Part shown: piece after piece, positions 43,049 to 52,904 of the stretch
How positions within the stretch are numbered: the stretch's first letter is position 1
Layout of the letters: every line of letters begins with the position of its first letter
Assembly (NCBI GenBank): GCA_938030895.1
Contig: CALHIV010000013.1
Span: forward strand, 1 to 64,000
Direction: 5' to 3'
DNA length: 64,000 nucleotides
Source of the DNA: an uncultured Nitrososphaerales archaeon
GTDB lineage: Archaea > Thermoproteota > Nitrososphaeria > Nitrososphaerales > Nitrosocaldaceae
Program-made: the position numbers and the translations under genes
The notes under the pieces: model-generated
The model's input: only the letters and a program-made list of their open reading frames with translations
Databases searched by the model: none
What the model was told of the DNA's origin: nothing

Positions 43049-43942
43049 TTGAGGATATGCATTGTAGGTGCTGAAGGAGGGGATGATTATGCTAGGGTAT
43101 TAAACAGGTTTGGTGTCCTAGCATCTGTGTATGATGCTGATCTAGAGAAGGCAAAGGAGTTTGGAGCCAGATATGGTGTGCCATACTACACCACGCTTGA
43201 AGAGATGCTTGGATCAAGGCCCGATGGTATCATAATCACTACACCAGCATATACACATCTAAGCCTTCTATCAAGCATGATAGAGCATTGTAAGAACATG
43301 TTAGTTGAAAGACCGCTTGGAGGCTCGTTCAGGGAATGCATGGAGATAGCTGCCATGGTAGAGAAGGGTAAGGTCATGCTCATGCCACGTTATCTTGCCA
43401 GGTTTAATCCCATTGTAAACAGGGTTAAGGAGATTATAGATAGTAGAAGGTATGGTACTCTGCTGATGCTTGAATTGCAGAGCGGTAGTATTGGTAGGAT
43501 TGCCAATTCTAGCCTTATCTACGATGTTGCAATAGATGATGTAGATATTGCATTGTATCTACTTACTCATCCAGATGTTGTATTTTCCATCAGTAGCAAG
43601 GGCGAGAAGGCTATAATTATAGCACTTGGATTCAAGGATAGTGTAGTAGTATGTATAACCTCAAACTACACCAGAAGGTTTAGGAGGATGAGTGTAACTA
43701 TGGAGCACGGAATTGTTAGATGCGACCTTATTAGGCAGGAGATGTATCTGGAGGGCGAGGATACTGTAGTAAAGGATTGCGTAGAACCTCTCATGCTTGC
43801 ATTAAGCAACTTTATAGATGTTATTAACGGCAAGGATAGGCCAAGGATAGATATCAGGGATGCTCTGATGATTGAGAGGGTTCTTGATGCATCACTATTA
43901 TCGAGTAGGCTTGGATCACAAGTGTACATACGTGAGGCATGA
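43049..43942 (+). CDS. Gfo/Idh/MocA-type NAD(P)-dependent oxidoreductase
   Basis: Rossmann N-terminal domain (RICIVGAEGG; then DGIIITTPAYTHL and LVERPLGGSFREC, where the usual EKP is ERP), followed by the family's beta-sheet domain. About 297 residues. The start is a TTG 8 nt after the ilvE stop; the frame opens further inside ilvE but that part is a shadow. Substrate unknown. Probably in one message with ilvE and the Trm112-like gene. Confidence 0.82.
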   Translation: MRICIVGAEGGDDYARVLNRFGVLASVYDADLEKAKEFGARYGVPYYTTLEEMLGSRPDGIIITTPAYTHLSLLSSMIEHCKNMLVERPLGGSFRECMEIAAMVEKGKVMLMPRYLARFNPIVNRVKEIIDSRRYGTLLMLELQSGSIGRIANSSLIYDVAIDDVDIALYLLTHPDVVFSISSKGEKAIIIALGFKDSVVVCITSNYTRRFRRMSVTMEHGIVRCDLIRQEMYLEGEDTVVKDCVEPLMLALSNFIDVINGKDRPRIDIRDALMIERVLDASLLSSRLGSQVYIREA

Positions 43943-43970
43943 TTTGGATGAGTTAATTATAGGGTGAGGA

Positions 43971-44207
43971 GTGTTGAGGCGTTGGCTCCTAGACATACTT
44001 GTATGCCCAATCGATAAGAGTAGGCTAGAGTTAAGAGTATTTGATGAGCATGAGGATGAGATAATGGAGGGCGTGCTCATATGCTCATTATGCAAGAGGT
44101 TGTATCCTATAATTAAGGGCATACCAATACTCCTACCAGATGAGTTGAGGGACAAGAAGGTTGAGGAGGAGTTCTTCACAAGATGGAGGGATAGAGTGAG
44201 TATATGA
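43971..44207 (+). CDS. Trm112-like zinc protein (78 aa)
   Basis: Trm112 proteins bind and activate SAM-dependent methyltransferases of rRNA, tRNA and release factor. Pattern: LLDILVCPIDKSRLEL, then CSLCKRLYPIIKGIPILLPD; the cysteines are the zinc ligands, though the first pair is reduced to one Cys (CPID). The start is GTG after GGGTGAGG. Follows the oxidoreductase by 28 nt. Confidence 0.82.
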   Translation: MLRRWLLDILVCPIDKSRLELRVFDEHEDEIMEGVLICSLCKRLYPIIKGIPILLPDELRDKKVEEEFFTRWRDRVSI

Positions 44208-44420
44208 TCTTCAGCATCATGGAATATTATAATTATACTGGTTTATATAGATAGATATATGGATGGATTACAGCGACCATACAGCGAGTGATAGGTATAA
44301 AGACAAGTATATCATGCTCTTGTAGAGAGTATAGATATATGGATAGATAAACCACCCAGAAGCCTATACCATATTAACTATCAGAATCCCTCCTCTTCAT
44401 TCTTCCACTCCTCTACACTC

Positions 44421-46589
44421 TTAATTCAATAACCTTGATGCCTCATCCTTTATCCTCTTCGCTAGAGTATGGCCTATACCCTTTATGGAAGCTAGTTTAG
44501 ATTCTGGTGCATTGGCTACACTCTTCAGATCATGCAAGCCAGCATTGTACAATGCCCTTGCCCTAACCCTCCCTATACCTTCAAGCCTTACGAGTTCCAA
44601 CAACTCTTCCTTCACACCATATCTAACCCTCTTCCTAAGCGTATCTATTGTAGAGAGAAGGTGCCTCTTGCCAAGTAGCAATGCAAGTTCATGCATCGAG
44701 TATAGCAACCAATCGGCACTCTCAACCATCCTATACATATCCCCAGGCTCAACACTAAGGTTATCGAGCAGATGTCTATCGCTATACTCCTCTATCCATG
44801 CGTATAGTGCTAGAAGGCTCCTCGATACGCTATGTTCATCGACATCGTATATGAACTCATCCAAATGCTCATCTACAAGCATCTTAACCTCATCCACATC
44901 ACTGCTCCTTAACTGTAGTCTAGGATAAAAGTCAGGAGACTCACTCACTATATGAAGTAAGCCTAAAGTTAGATCTCTGTTTCTGCTACTCCTTACTCTA
45001 GAGAGTGCATCCCTCATGAGTATCGCTGTCTCAGGATCTATGTATAGCATGGCAGTCCTCCTCCCAAATCTTGTTGCCCTCAAGATCGTACCATCATCAT
45101 TGGTATACTCAATGAGCCCTTCAACCAAGAGGTATTCTAGTGCTGATTCGAACTTTGGGGTTATATACCTTGTACTATACTGCCTTGCCAGTAGTGTATG
45201 TGCAAAGATACCGTTCAGGTCTCTAAGGCTTATACCATCGCTCATTGCTATAGATGCTAGGATATGCATCCTTAGCAGCCTCTCATCTGCAAGGGTAGAT
45301 CTTAATGGTTCTGGCTCACCCTTTATGTAACGCTCGATAAGATCATCGACATCATGTGAACCTGCAACTATTATAGCCTCCCCATAGGCATCATACCTTG
45401 GCCTACCTGCCCTACCACACATCTGCTTGTACTCATTGATGGTTATACTTGTGTTTATACCATACTCCATATCGTATCTGCTTATGCTTGATATTATCAC
45501 TCTCCTTGCTGGTAGATTTACTCCAGCAGCAAGGGTTGGAGTAGCAGTAAGTATCTTCAATACTCTATCCCTGAACGCATCCTCAACTACCCTCCTCGCT
45601 ATAGGGCTTAGACCAGCATGGTGGAATGCCACACATCTATTCATTAGAGATGCCAACTTCTCTGCAAGCTCGCTACCATCACTCTCAAGGAGTGTATCTA
45701 TGTATGGCTTCACCTTAGCCCTCTCACCCTCACCAATCTTAGCACTTATTGCTTCTGCTGCCTTTGATGCCAGTGCTACACTCCTCTTCCTACTCTCAGC
45801 AAATATCAGTGCCTGTCCTTCATCCTTGAGGGCATCTATAGCAAGGTCTATTGGAGCACCATAAGCACTGGTTGTTATCTTTGCAGTTGTACCATCGCTG
45901 TAATGTATCAGACCATGGGAGTATACACCCTCAACTAGTCTAGTTGGTCTCCATCTACTACTTACTAGCATACAGTTGAGCCATGATGCTATCTCCTCAG
46001 CATTACTTACGGTAGCGCTAAGAGCAAGCACCTGTACACTACTCATCATAGATGCTCTAGCAAGCATCATCTCAAGGGTTGCACCCCTCTCCCTATCTGC
46101 CAGTAGATGTACCTCATCGAACACAAAGAGTCCAACATCACCAATCCATGATGCCTTATGCCTGAAGAGCGAGTCGATCTTCTCATTTGTAGTTATTATT
46201 ATATCTGCATCGCTCAACTCCTCGCCATTGGAGTCATAGTCCCCAGTCGAGATCTTTACCTTAGCACTTCTACCATTGAATACAAGGTTCTCTAGTAGTT
46301 TGAACTCCCTATACTTCTCATTTGCTAGTGCTCTTAATGGGGTCATGTATACAACCTTGCTACCATGCTCTAATGCTCTAACTGATGCTATCATTGCTAT
46401 GAGTGTCTTCCCACTTGCTGTTGGTGTTGCTATAAGCATGCTCTTCCCATCTAGGAGTCCTGCCTTTATCGCATCCTGCTGTGGAGGATAGAATGCTGTA
46501 TAGCCTAACCCTTCCAGTAACTCCTTGAACTCCCTCTTTATTGGTAGATCCCTTATGAGCATGCTATGACCAGTATCTGTATAATTCAT
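44421..46589 (-). CDS. hel308: Hel308-type superfamily 2 DNA helicase
   Basis: 3'-5' helicase that acts at stalled forks. Motifs: Q-motif region FYPPQQDAI, Walker A ATPTASGKT, DEVH, SATVSN, and motif VI QMCGRAGRPRYD. The C-terminal winged-helix, ratchet and helix-hairpin-helix parts end with LASIKGIGHTLAKRI. 722 residues; a second Met nine codons in (MLIRDLPIK) is a likely alternative start. Confidence 0.95.
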   Translation of the reverse strand: MNYTDTGHSMLIRDLPIKREFKELLEGLGYTAFYPPQQDAIKAGLLDGKSMLIATPTASGKTLIAMIASVRALEHGSKVVYMTPLRALANEKYREFKLLENLVFNGRSAKVKISTGDYDSNGEELSDADIIITTNEKIDSLFRHKASWIGDVGLFVFDEVHLLADRERGATLEMMLARASMMSSVQVLALSATVSNAEEIASWLNCMLVSSRWRPTRLVEGVYSHGLIHYSDGTTAKITTSAYGAPIDLAIDALKDEGQALIFAESRKRSVALASKAAEAISAKIGEGERAKVKPYIDTLLESDGSELAEKLASLMNRCVAFHHAGLSPIARRVVEDAFRDRVLKILTATPTLAAGVNLPARRVIISSISRYDMEYGINTSITINEYKQMCGRAGRPRYDAYGEAIIVAGSHDVDDLIERYIKGEPEPLRSTLADERLLRMHILASIAMSDGISLRDLNGIFAHTLLARQYSTRYITPKFESALEYLLVEGLIEYTNDDGTILRATRFGRRTAMLYIDPETAILMRDALSRVRSSRNRDLTLGLLHIVSESPDFYPRLQLRSSDVDEVKMLVDEHLDEFIYDVDEHSVSRSLLALYAWIEEYSDRHLLDNLSVEPGDMYRMVESADWLLYSMHELALLLGKRHLLSTIDTLRKRVRYGVKEELLELVRLEGIGRVRARALYNAGLHDLKSVANAPESKLASIKGIGHTLAKRIKDEASRLLN

Positions 46590-46722
46590 CGAGTCATCAC
46601 ATCATCATAATTATGCATATAGATAAATGCTATACCATGCTATGCTATACTATGCTATGGTCCATATCATATCATGTCATATCATGTCACACTACACCAT
46701 GCTATACCTATCTATTCGTTCA

Positions 46723-48903
46723 TCAAGCCCTCTTGTAGAAGCCCTGTCTTACCTCGTATATTATGCCCTGAGCATTGGACTTCCTTATCCACTCTCTAGC
46801 CTCATCCTCTGTGAACTTGCCAGTCTTTGCAAGTTCTGTTATCAATGCTTGCTCCTCGACCGGGTTCTGATCCTTGCCAGATAATGCATTAAATACATCA
46901 AGGAAGAGTTGCATCTTGCTCCTCTCGCTAGATGGCATACCATGCAGTACACCTAGATCTACTTTCCCAGTCTTCACATCTATGCCAACCTTGTTGAGCA
47001 TAACGTTGAATATGTATATGGCTCTCTCAGCATCCTCTACAGTTACCGTATCTCTAAGCATGAGCCTTGCCCTTGCAGTTGCAAGCCTTATTAACGCTTC
47101 CAACTGTCTAGCAGTTATTGTTATTGAGTCTGGGCTTGCATTTGCCCTCATCTGCATATAGTACTCAAATATCCTATCCTCTGCATCCTTGCTCAGTACA
47201 GGGCTAAACCTCTTCGCATACGCTAGATACTTGCGTAGTAGATCTATTGGGATTGGTGGGAGATGCTCATAGCCTATACGCCTATGTATGCCAAGTATAT
47301 GCCTTGCAAGGTTGGCATCGCCATCCTTGTTCGGCTCATCCCTTATAGCAAAGATCAGATCGAATCTAGTAAGCAATGGTATTGGAAGGTTAACATTCTC
47401 TGTTATATTCCTGTATGGATCGTACTTGCCTAGGATAGGATTTGCTGCTGCAAGTATGCTTGTTCTAGCGTTAAGTGTAGCAACTATGCCCCCCTTTGCT
47501 ACAGAACATGTCTGCTGCTCCATAACCTCGTGGAGTGCGCTTCTATCCTCTGCCCTCATCTTATCTAGTTCGTCTATGCAGACTAGACCTTGATCCCCCA
47601 GCACAACTGCCCCTGCCTCTAGCATCATCATCCCGCTCTTATCCCTGATCACAGCAGCAGTCAAGCCAGCAGCAGTACTCCCCCTACCAGATGTGTATAA
47701 TCCCCTAGGTGCTATCCTTGCTGCATACTTGAGCAACTCGCTCTTTGCAGTACCAGGGTCTCCAACTAGTAGTATATTTATGTCTCCCCTCAACTTCGTT
47801 GCATCCTCAAGCTCCCTCTGAGGGGATCCTACTATCTGGAGGAGTATAGCCTCCTTTATTATCTCATGCCCATATATGTGAGGCGCAAATGAGGAGATGA
47901 GTAGATCGTATAGATCTGCTCTTGCTGCTAACCTCTTGATCTCCCTCTCATCCTCCTCGCTTATAACGAACCTGCTATTGCTCCTAGCAGCAGCGTTGCT
48001 ATCCTTACCATCTCCTCTGCTTGCCAAGAACTCTATGTTATTGCCTTCTACCCTTATCCTGAACAATGGTATATCCATCTTACTACTCTCAACATCCTTC
48101 TCAACATCGACTATACCTGTAAGTATTATCCTATCCCCAGGCCTTGCATTATCAACCAGATCATACATGAGCATAACATCTATATGGTATGGTAATTGGC
48201 CAGGAGGTAGGTCCTCTGGAAGTTCTTGCAACCTTATCATCTGTATGTTACTGAACTTGCTCTTCTCAGCCTCTATGCTTACCTCCTTTTTACATACCTT
48301 ACATCTTATTCCCCTCTCGCCATAACTATTGTCTTCACCTTCCTCATCTCTACTACTATTGCTAGATCTCTTCCCACCCCTACCCCCACTCACGCCTGCA
48401 CCCTTCCTCTTACTCCTATAATACTCATCCCTACTTATATAACCCTCATGCCCATCTACACACGTATAGTAGTATCTGGATATGAATGGTTTAACCTCTG
48501 ATGCCCTAACTACCATACCAGATGTACTTATTAGCCTGCCTACAAGCTCTGCGTCTATATCACGCATCTTAACTTGGTATGGATAGTTGGATATCCTAAC
48601 CATAAGCTCATCCTTTATATCATCAGCATACCTTGCATCTACTTCCTTGAGTATATCGTATACTGCTCTGCTGAACTCCTTCAATATAGCGCTAGGCTCC
48701 CTATTAAGTCTAGTTATTATATCAGGATTGTATGATGCAAGATCGTTATGATCCACAGTTATGGATCTGGTATTGTTTATCTTCAACATCTCGATCTGCT
48801 CTCTATACCTGTATATTCCATTGGCATCCTTGAAGCCTTTGATGAACTCTATAATCTCATCATATGTACTCTTTACAACATCATCGTTGAGCATTGCCAT
48901 CAC
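46723..48903 (-). CDS. mcm: Replicative DNA helicase MCM
   Basis: Hexameric replicative helicase. The AAA+ domain has Walker A GDPGTAKSELLKYAA, Walker B VCIDELDKM, and the arginine finger region LTRFDLIFAI. The C-terminal winged helix follows. In the N-terminal zinc domain, YTCVDGH and CKVCKK are separated by an unusual Ser/Gly/Glu-rich insertion of about 40 residues. 726 residues. The GINS gene is 15 nt upstream on the same strand, a usual archaeal pairing. Confidence 0.97.
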   Translation of the reverse strand: MMAMLNDDVVKSTYDEIIEFIKGFKDANGIYRYREQIEMLKINNTRSITVDHNDLASYNPDIITRLNREPSAILKEFSRAVYDILKEVDARYADDIKDELMVRISNYPYQVKMRDIDAELVGRLISTSGMVVRASEVKPFISRYYYTCVDGHEGYISRDEYYRSKRKGAGVSGGRGGKRSSNSSRDEEGEDNSYGERGIRCKVCKKEVSIEAEKSKFSNIQMIRLQELPEDLPPGQLPYHIDVMLMYDLVDNARPGDRIILTGIVDVEKDVESSKMDIPLFRIRVEGNNIEFLASRGDGKDSNAAARSNSRFVISEEDEREIKRLAARADLYDLLISSFAPHIYGHEIIKEAILLQIVGSPQRELEDATKLRGDINILLVGDPGTAKSELLKYAARIAPRGLYTSGRGSTAAGLTAAVIRDKSGMMMLEAGAVVLGDQGLVCIDELDKMRAEDRSALHEVMEQQTCSVAKGGIVATLNARTSILAAANPILGKYDPYRNITENVNLPIPLLTRFDLIFAIRDEPNKDGDANLARHILGIHRRIGYEHLPPIPIDLLRKYLAYAKRFSPVLSKDAEDRIFEYYMQMRANASPDSITITARQLEALIRLATARARLMLRDTVTVEDAERAIYIFNVMLNKVGIDVKTGKVDLGVLHGMPSSERSKMQLFLDVFNALSGKDQNPVEEQALITELAKTGKFTEDEAREWIRKSNAQGIIYEVRQGFYKRA

Positions 48904-48918
48904 TCTCCCCTCCTCTAA

Positions 48919-49452
48919 CTAGCCTCTTTGTTCATTACCAAACATATAGCCTCTAAACTCACTCACAGCATCATATAATGCTCTAAATAGTGCCCTCTCC
49001 TCAACGCTAAGCCTCTGCTCTATCTCAGGCATTATACTCGATGATGTACTCCTTAACCTACTGGAGTAGTCCATGATCTTCTTGAGTCTAAGCGTTACTA
49101 TATCTTGGAGTGATACCATAAGCCTATCTTTACTGGCATCTTGCTGCCTTGATATGAACTCTTTCAAGCCTATGTAGAAGTCATGCCTTATAGTAGTTAA
49201 CTGCTCCCCCGCTATCTTCTCCCTGCTCAATACTCTAATCAGTTCTATGCCCATATCCTGCTCTTGTACCTCTACAATACCATTTGCATGGAGTATCCTT
49301 GCAAGCCATCTTGGGAGCATCTTACCCTCATCCTCGCTACCCTCAATTGCAATATTGAGTAGGTTTATCTTCACACTCTTCCTGAACCTAACCTTTATAG
49401 GCTCTAACATGTAGGCTAGGGTGTGAACCCTTGCTACAGTGCTTACATCCAT
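48919..49452 (-). CDS. GINS complex subunit, Gins23-like
   Basis: Accessory factor of the CMG-type helicase. The small beta domain comes first (RFRKSVKINLL, then LPRWLARILHANGIVEV), followed by the helical domain. This B-A order matches the Psf2/Psf3-like Gins23, not Gins51. 177 residues. Upstream of mcm, and divergent from the RFC gene. Confidence 0.8.
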   Translation of the reverse strand: MDVSTVARVHTLAYMLEPIKVRFRKSVKINLLNIAIEGSEDEGKMLPRWLARILHANGIVEVQEQDMGIELIRVLSREKIAGEQLTTIRHDFYIGLKEFISRQQDASKDRLMVSLQDIVTLRLKKIMDYSSRLRSTSSSIMPEIEQRLSVEERALFRALYDAVSEFRGYMFGNEQRG

Positions 49453-49537
49453 CCTCTATACACCTCTACTCGATATGCAAATCAAGTATATGAACTATAG
49501 AGTTAGCATTTTATTCATCTCTGCTATAGAGCAGAGC

Positions 49538-50521
49538 ATGAGCATAGAACAGTTGATGTGGGTAGAGAAGTACAGACCTAAGAGGCTTGATGATGTTGTT
49601 AACCAGAAGGAGATAGTCGAGGGGATAAAGAGGATACTTGCAAGCCCTGCAGGTATGCCAAATATGCTCTTCGCTGGTCCAGCTGGTGTTGGTAAGACTA
49701 CTGTTGCACTATGCATTGCTAGAGAGGTGCTTGGAGAGTACTGGAGGGATTACACACTTGAGCTTAACGCCTCAGATGAGAGAGGTATAAACATGGTCAG
49801 GGAGAAGGTTAAGATGTTCACTAGATACACAAGTATAGGCATCAGCATACCATTCAAGATAGTTGTACTGGATGAGGCTGATGAGATGACCTCTGAAGCA
49901 CAGACAGCGTTGAGGAGGATAATGGAGGATAGTGCTACTACAAGTAGGTTCATCCTTATCTGTAATTACATCTCGCAGATAATAGAGCCTATACAGAGTA
50001 GATGCGTGATATTTAGGTTCAAGAGCCTTGCTAGGGATGATGTTGTAAACCACCTTGCAAACATATGCAAACTTGAAGGGGTTAGATATGAGGATAAGGC
50101 ATTGGATATGATATATGAGTTCACCTCTGGAGATCTAAGGCATGCTATAAATATACTTCAGGCAGCATCTAGTCATGGCATAGTTAACGATGCTAGCGTT
50201 AGATCTGCACTAGGCATATCATACAAGGCAAAGGTTGGGGAAGTGATAAGGCTTGCACTTGAAGGGAACTTCAACGATGCAAGGTTGAGGATGCTAGAAC
50301 TTACTAGAGTACATGGCTTATCGGAGAGGGATTTTATAAAGTTCGCTGGGGAAGAGATCATGAAGCAATCTAGCAAGAATATAGAACTGCTCAAGGTGCT
50401 TGCAGAGTACGATTATAGGCTTGTTGTTGGTGCACATCCAGATATACAGTTGGCAGCATTACTTGCAGAGTTAGCAAGAGTAGGTAGAAGCAGTAGCAGT
50501 AGTAGCAAGATAGATAGGTGA
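49538..50521 (+). CDS. rfcS: Replication factor C small subunit
   Basis: Clamp-loader AAA+ ATPase that places PCNA on DNA. Walker A GPAGVGKTTVALCIA, Walker B VVLDEADEMT, and the SRC motif (IEPIQSRCVIFRF) are intact. The start is the ATG of MSIEQLMWVEKYRPK; 33 upstream in-frame codons overlap the divergent GINS promoter region. No intein. The stop overlaps the next gene by 4 nt. Confidence 0.96.
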   Translation: MSIEQLMWVEKYRPKRLDDVVNQKEIVEGIKRILASPAGMPNMLFAGPAGVGKTTVALCIAREVLGEYWRDYTLELNASDERGINMVREKVKMFTRYTSIGISIPFKIVVLDEADEMTSEAQTALRRIMEDSATTSRFILICNYISQIIEPIQSRCVIFRFKSLARDDVVNHLANICKLEGVRYEDKALDMIYEFTSGDLRHAINILQAASSHGIVNDASVRSALGISYKAKVGEVIRLALEGNFNDARLRMLELTRVHGLSERDFIKFAGEEIMKQSSKNIELLKVLAEYDYRLVVGAHPDIQLAALLAELARVGRSSSSSSKIDR

Positions 50522-51111
50522 GTAAGGTATTGCAAGATAGAGAGGCTAGTATCTTGGAGAGGTTAGTATTTGTAACATCAAACCACCAAAAATTCAGAGA
50601 GGTCAAGGCCATACTTGAGGAGTATGGCATAGAGGTTGAACATTCACTACTCAATATAGTAGAGATACAAGCGATGAGGATAGAGGATATAGCATCTGTA
50701 AAAGCAAAGAGTGCTTATGAGATGCTGCAGAGGAGCGTTATCGTTGAGGATGATGCCCTACTCATAGATGCTCTGAACGGTTTCCCAGGGCCATACTCAT
50801 CCTATGTATTCAAGACCATAGGGAATGAAGGAATAATAAGGCTTATGCATAACATAGATGATAGAAGGGCATCGTTCATATCAGTTATCGCATATTGCTA
50901 TAGTAATGGTGTTGAGCCTATAATATTCATAGGTAAGGTTGATGGTATGATAGCAGATAGAATAAGGGGCAATGGCTGGGGCTACGATCCTATATTTATA
51001 CCCAATAACAGTAGTAGAACATATGCTGAGATGGGTGATGAGAAGAGCAGGGTATCGCATAGGAGGTTAGCACTTGCACAATTTGCTAGCTGGTTAAAGG
51101 AGAGACAGTAA
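50518..51111 (+). CDS. XTP/dITP pyrophosphatase (RdgB/HAM1 family)
   Basis: Removes non-canonical nucleotides such as dITP and XTP from the pool. Motifs: VFVTSNHQKFREVKAIL, VIVEDDALLIDALNGFPGP, and NGWGYDPIFIPN followed by SRVSHRRLA. 197 residues; the GTG start overlaps the rfcS stop by 4 nt (GTGA), so the two are coupled in a genome-maintenance unit. Residues 1-15 may be extra. Confidence 0.94.
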   Translation: MSKVLQDREASILERLVFVTSNHQKFREVKAILEEYGIEVEHSLLNIVEIQAMRIEDIASVKAKSAYEMLQRSVIVEDDALLIDALNGFPGPYSSYVFKTIGNEGIIRLMHNIDDRRASFISVIAYCYSNGVEPIIFIGKVDGMIADRIRGNGWGYDPIFIPNNSSRTYAEMGDEKSRVSHRRLALAQFASWLKERQ

Positions 51112-51174
51112 TATCAATCTCCTTACACTAGCCATTGCAGTAGATAAGTGAATAAATAATAAATAATGGGTATT

Positions 51175-52737
51175 TTAGTTCTGCCTCTTACCTCTCTTAT
51201 ACAAGAGCATTGAGAGGAACCCTGCACCAACTATACCTGCTACACCTGCAATGGTCTCTGGTATAACGTTAAATGGTGTATAGAATGTAGTTACTATTGG
51301 ATCTCCAACCTCTGTATATGCTGTTACTGTATATGTGCCTATAGTATTTGTATTGCAATTATCACCACTAAAGTCATCAGGATATACTGCAGACCACGAT
51401 CCATCTGCTGGCACTATTACTGGTGCACCAGCATAGTTGCATATATACCCATCAGGAGTGGTTACTGTAACGCTGGTTATCTTTACTGGACTATCAACGC
51501 TTGAGTTGAATGTTATTGTTGCTGAACCTCCAACAGGTATAGAGGATCGATCTGAAGTTGTTCGAGTTGCTAATGCAGATATATCATCATACTCACAGTT
51601 AACCTCAGTATCTGGATCGCTTGCACATACATCCTCTGCTCCTAGAGTAGGTGACTCAACATCAACAAATATATCGTCACCATCTATATAATCATTGTTG
51701 GTAGTACCATCCTGAGCATTGATTATATCATTGCCACCATAAGCTGTATCATTACCACGTCCTCCCTCTATCCAATCTCCAAAAAGCCAATCATTACCAG
51801 CTCCTCCCTCTAGTGTATCATCACCTCCAGTTAGTATATCGTTACCATCTCCTCCAAATATATCATCTCCAGAAAGCCAATCATCACCCTCTCCTCCCTT
51901 TAGTGTATCATCACCTCCAGTTATTGTATTATTACCATCCCATTCCCCTATCAAATCTCCAGAAAGACGATCATTACCAGCTCCTCCATCTAGTATATCA
52001 TCACCTCCAGTTATTGTATCATTACCATCTCCTCCCCCTATCAAATCTCCATAAAGAACATCATTACCAGCTCCTCCATCTAGTATATCATCACCTCCAG
52101 TTATTGTATCATCGTCATCTCCTCCCCCTATACCAAATCCTCCAAATATATCATCTCCAGAAAGCCAATCATCACCCTCTCCTCCATCTAGTATATCATC
52201 ACCTCCAGTTATTGTATCATTACCCTCTCCTCCAAATATATGATCTCCAAAAAGAACATCATCACCATCATTACCACATAATATATCATCTCCTCCTTTT
52301 ATATTATCTGCATTAATTGTACCTTCTCTACCATCACCAAAAAGAGTATCATTACCTCCAAAGCCAACTATGAAGTCATCTCCTTCTTTGCCTCTTATGT
52401 AATCACCACCATTGGTACCAACTATAAAGTCATTACCATCTGTGCCTAGAAATGGATTATCCAATGTACTTGGAGTGGCAATCATTACAGTATATGTCTT
52501 AGTACCAAGAGGAGTAGTGAGTATTATCATAGCACCATTCTCATACACTATACCATTAACCTTAACCTCATCCACACCATCGTTATCAAAGTCACCTCTC
52601 TCTATTGTATAGCCAACACATTCACCACTTATTATCTGCTGAGCATATACCATCCTAATACCCTCTGTAACAGTCATAGATAGCACTATTAGTAGGGTAG
52701 CAGTAACTATTGTTGAATTCAGCGATCTACCAGCCAT
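51175..52737 (-). CDS. Secreted RTX-like repeat protein with C-terminal PE-type anchor
   Basis: 520 residues. A signal peptide comes first (TATLLIVLSMTVTEG, cleavage probably after YAQQ). Residues about 90-345 hold glycine/aspartate-rich RTX-like repeats such as GGDGNDTITGGDDILDGG, with a 29-30 residue period in at least six copies; such repeats fold as a calcium-bound beta-roll. A beta-sandwich-like segment follows. The C-terminus ends VIPETIAG, a hydrophobic helix and KRGKRQN, like archaeosortase-type sorting signals. Function is probably cell-surface or adhesion; enzymatic domains are not seen. The DNA repeats create long false frames on the plus strand. Confidence 0.85.
   Translation of the reverse strand: MAGRSLNSTIVTATLLIVLSMTVTEGIRMVYAQQIISGECVGYTIERGDFDNDGVDEVKVNGIVYENGAMIILTTPLGTKTYTVMIATPSTLDNPFLGTDGNDFIVGTNGGDYIRGKEGDDFIVGFGGNDTLFGDGREGTINADNIKGGDDILCGNDGDDVLFGDHIFGGEGNDTITGGDDILDGGEGDDWLSGDDIFGGFGIGGGDDDDTITGGDDILDGGAGNDVLYGDLIGGGDGNDTITGGDDILDGGAGNDRLSGDLIGEWDGNNTITGGDDTLKGGEGDDWLSGDDIFGGDGNDILTGGDDTLEGGAGNDWLFGDWIEGGRGNDTAYGGNDIINAQDGTTNNDYIDGDDIFVDVESPTLGAEDVCASDPDTEVNCEYDDISALATRTTSDRSSIPVGGSATITFNSSVDSPVKITSVTVTTPDGYICNYAGAPVIVPADGSWSAVYPDDFSGDNCNTNTIGTYTVTAYTEVGDPIVTTFYTPFNVIPETIAGVAGIVGAGFLSMLLYKRGKRQN
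51770..52320. repeat. DNA tandem repeats encoding the RTX-like array
   Basis: An approximately 87-120 bp unit with the recurring core ATCATCACCTCCAGTTA occurs about six times. Units differ by small indels in multiples of three, so the frame is kept. Such arrays can grow or shrink by recombination. Confidence 0.75.
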
Positions 52738-52904
52738 ATCAATACATTAATAACTTAATATTTATTTTTTCCTATATAGGTGCAAATTTATGTAATTATT
52801 GCTATATAATACCGGTTACATAACTCATATTCTAGAAGATATAAGAGATCATATACTCTAAATCCCCTTTTCATCTAGCCATTGCAACTTCAAATCCCAG
52901 AGAA

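Noticed and set aside
46620-46710. Repeated ATCATGTCAT-like sequence upstream of hel308, considered as an origin
   Set aside because: Short low-complexity direct repeats only; no origin recognition boxes or Cdc6 gene nearby, although MCM, GINS and RFC are close.
51813-52316. Long plus-strand frame rich in His, Leu and Tyr opposite the RTX-like gene
   Set aside because: It is the antisense image of the repeat array; the minus-strand gene has a signal peptide, RTX motifs and an anchor.
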